Positions 61,561 to 64,000 of a stretch of DNA of 64,000 bases are shown piece after piece. A program made the translations under genes and the position numbers. Each line of letters opens with the position of its first letter. The first letter of the stretch is position 1. The stretch comes from Sinotaia quadrata (lineage: Eukaryota > Mollusca > Gastropoda > Architaenioglossa > Viviparidae): NCBI GenBank assembly GCA_028829895.1, contig CM054181.1, forward strand, positions 105,655,360-105,719,359, read 5' to 3'. The notes below the pieces were generated by a model. That model did no database searches and had not been told where the DNA came from. It saw only the letters and a program-made list of their open reading frames with translations.

Positions 61561-62484
61561 GAAAGGTACAGATGAAAAGCAGACCGGAGAAAGAGTGGTG
61601 AGAGGGGCTAGATCTGGGGTGTAACAATACCTGAATGTAAATGTCACCAAATAAACAATGATAGCTGACAATAAAACTATCAGTCTCCCCCCACCCCGCC
61701 CCTGGGCTTGTTACAGGAGGGGTGCTCTCCCTTCTACCCACTCTGCCGCACGATTCTGATGCACTGGCAAAATCTGTAACTCTGGCTTTCCTCTCCAAAC
61801 CGATCACCTTTTCGCTCCATCATAGAACGCTTTATGTCTCGGGCACCCGACTTTATGACTAGAGCGACTGGAGTTATTTCTGCGGAAAATTTCCTAATGA
61901 GCACCGCCAACCACGTGGGCGCTGCCTCTCTTTCAAAATTTATCAGTCGTTTGCTCGCCACACCTGGTCTAGAGGCTGGTCTAACAAGAGCTACTGCGAT
62001 AATTCTGTCGTCCGTCTTTTTACCTTTCAGTCATCTGGTTTCTTTCTTTTCGTTCTATTTCCGATCCTAGATTTACAAAGATCTGCCATTTCGGTTTGTA
62101 TCATATAGACATATCGTAGTCGGCCTTTCAGTCTTAGGGCAAATGATAACACTGAAGTTTCACTTTTTTTCTTATTTTAATTGTTTTTATTTGCTATATT
62201 TAAATCATGATCTTTCTTAATTTCTGTTTGGCTGTTTTGCGAACAGAGCGGTTGAATAGTTTATTTCTGCGCAACTGTTTATATTGTGCTTTTTTTTCTT
62301 TCTCTTTCTTTATTATGTTTGTGGCTTCCTATGCAAGAAATAATTGGCTGAGAAAGGCATTCGACTCAATTATATACACTGATGTCATACAGAAGTCGGT
62401 TAGTTTATCGCTGAAATTTGTCGTGTTTTCTTTCACTCTTCATTTTTATCGTAAGCAGGCACCCTGCTTTCTTGTTAGGATGTT
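61561..62484. other. Non-coding, nothing recognised
   Basis: No recognised gene; short ORFs on both strands lack domains. Confidence 0.45.
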
Positions 62485-62552
62485 ATGCGTGCGCGCGCTA
62501 TCGCGCGCGCGTGTGTGTGTGTGTGTGAGCGTGTGCGTGCGTACACGCTCAC
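62485..62552. repeat. GC/GT alternating tract with hairpin
   Basis: GCGCGCG (62491-62497), loop CTAT, CGCGCGC (62502-62508), then GTGTGTGTGTG. A hairpin and Z-DNA-prone tract. Confidence 0.85.
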
Positions 62553-63635
62553 GTCTTCATTTATACGAGGCGAACACTGGTCCGACCAAACGGTGGCAAA
62601 AACGTTCAGCACAACAATGGTACTGTTGTCACTGTACATAGCCGCAGTGTGCTTTCGGTCATTAACCGGACCAACCCGTTGGATCCCGATTCAGCTGTTT
62701 ATATTCTCGGTTTCGATATTTCGTATCGTGCGCCTATCAGTCAAGAGGCACACCTGATGGGAAGACTCAGCGGAACTAGTCGTGTAAGTTCGACATTTAA
62801 CGTGTGCACGTGCGAATAAGGTTCAGGGCAGCGCCACGAATATGGCATGCCATTCTGGTCTGGATGGACTTTGGTGAATGTTATGGGATAAGTCCGCAAG
62901 AAACAGGGCTGTCATTTACTTCAAAAGTCTGCAGTATCTGTGGAAATGCCACGGCACCAGAGATGGTTCTGTGATGATAGGACAATCTCCGACTGGCACT
63001 AACTCTTGGGAAAGAAATAAATGTTTATTTTTAATTAGCTCATTTTCCTTTTTTCTCAGAGGATATTTATTGTTTCATACCTTGGAAACAATAGCTATTA
63101 GCATATATATATATATAAAGAAAGGTTAAATTGAACAATGTACCATCAGTATACTCACAATAATTTAATCGCAGTTTTATCTGAAACCTTCTTTTAAGTG
63201 TTTTTTTTTATTTTTTATGACCTATCCCATTTGTTGTACAGTCGTGTTTGAGAGAAATTCAGTACGTAAGGTACCATTAGGCACGCGATGACGATTTGCT
63301 TGCGATATAAGAGAAAATTGTCAAGTCAACTGATTCAGTATGTTAGATTCGTGTTTCCGAAAACTGCTGTCTCCTATTTCAAATCACTTAAGCTCTGGAT
63401 TTGAAACAGCCGGATTAAAAGCTCAGCATCAGTCAAAGTGGTGACCTCTGTTTTCAACGCTATAGAGATCTCGTACAGCTCTGTTGCAAAGCTAGAAGCG
63501 AAGACAAAGATAATGGTGAAAGTTACGGCAGTGGTGAGGAAAACAGCCAGTGATGAAGGACAAAGACTGGTGACAACAGCACTAATCGCTATGAAAAGTC
63601 TATGTAAGGATAAAGTTTGATTCAAAGTCGCTATA
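62553..63635. other. Non-coding, nothing recognised
   Basis: No domain-bearing ORF or RNA gene seen. Confidence 0.45.
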
Positions 63636-63639
63636 GAAA

Positions 63640-63872
63640 TAAAGACAAAAAAGTGTGAAGTGAAGACACAATTTGGTTCGAAGTCGATAGAAGTAAAGAC
63701 AGAGCGTGTAGTGAAGACTCAAATCAGTTCAAGTTCGACAGAAGTAAATACAGTGTGTCTGGTGAAGACACAATTTGATTCAAGTCGACAGAAGTAAAGA
63801 CAGAGCGTGTGGTGAGGACACAATTTGGATCGGAGTCGATATACGTAAAGACAAAGCATGTGGTGAAGACTA
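63640..63872. repeat. ~51-bp minisatellite
   Basis: About five units with GTCGATAGAAGTAAAGACAG and GTGTGGTGAAGACACAATTT. Confidence 0.92.
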
Positions 63873-64000
63873 TTACTTATAATATTGTGAATTATGATGC
63901 TTGTATGTTATATGTTAAACACGTGGGGACATTGTTTCTAGTGAACACTTTTTAAAATTATTGTGCTGCATTTATTATATTGTATGCGTGTATTGGGCTA

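Overview
This is a 64 kb piece of animal nuclear DNA. It is AT-rich and dominated by repeats, with long CA, TTTC, ATCT, TC and AAC microsatellites, more than twenty minisatellite arrays and several LTR-type insertions. I see no operon structure, no rRNA or tRNA gene and no recognisable host exon. The repeat style and the type of retroelement would suit a mollusc or another lophotrochozoan, but that is inference; the sequence proves only a metazoan-like repeat landscape, and this is probably intergenic or intronic DNA.

The one clear gene is the gag-pol ORF of a complete LTR retrotransposon at 12368-20620 (8253 bp). It has two 1548-bp LTRs (12368-13915 and 19073-20620) in which I found no difference by eye, TG...CA ends, a 5-bp target duplication (tacta), a candidate primer binding site, a polypurine tract and a single uninterrupted 1439-codon ORF (14529-18848). 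RT and RNase H are Ty3/Gypsy-like, but the order is gag, zinc knuckle, protease, integrase, RT, RNase H. Integrase comes before RT, as in Ty1/copia elements. This combination defines the Gmr1-like group of Gypsy elements. The gag also carries a segment resembling the SCAN fold, which has been proposed to derive from Gmr1-type gag. There is no envelope gene.

Region by region: 1-11 kb holds microsatellites, a 36-bp array, a CRE-motif-bearing degenerate array and a fragment of an interspersed LTR family. At 11.0-12.3 kb is a solo LTR of that family with TSD ccatg. At 12.4-20.6 kb is the Gmr1-like element, next to a 49-bp array. From 21 to 29 kb there is a run of minisatellites (54, 24, 36, 81 and 27 bp units). 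From 30 to 37 kb are two more copies of the solo-LTR family, one splitting an older tandem array. From 38 to 46 kb are microsatellites, two G-quadruplex-type tracts and another LTR fragment. From 46 to 64 kb are many further minisatellites, two tiny (about 42 and 53 bp) related inserts flanked by direct repeats, a GC-rich block near 49.5 kb and one last LTR fragment.

Boundaries of tandem arrays and of diverged repeat fragments are estimates by eye, generally good to about 10-30 bases.
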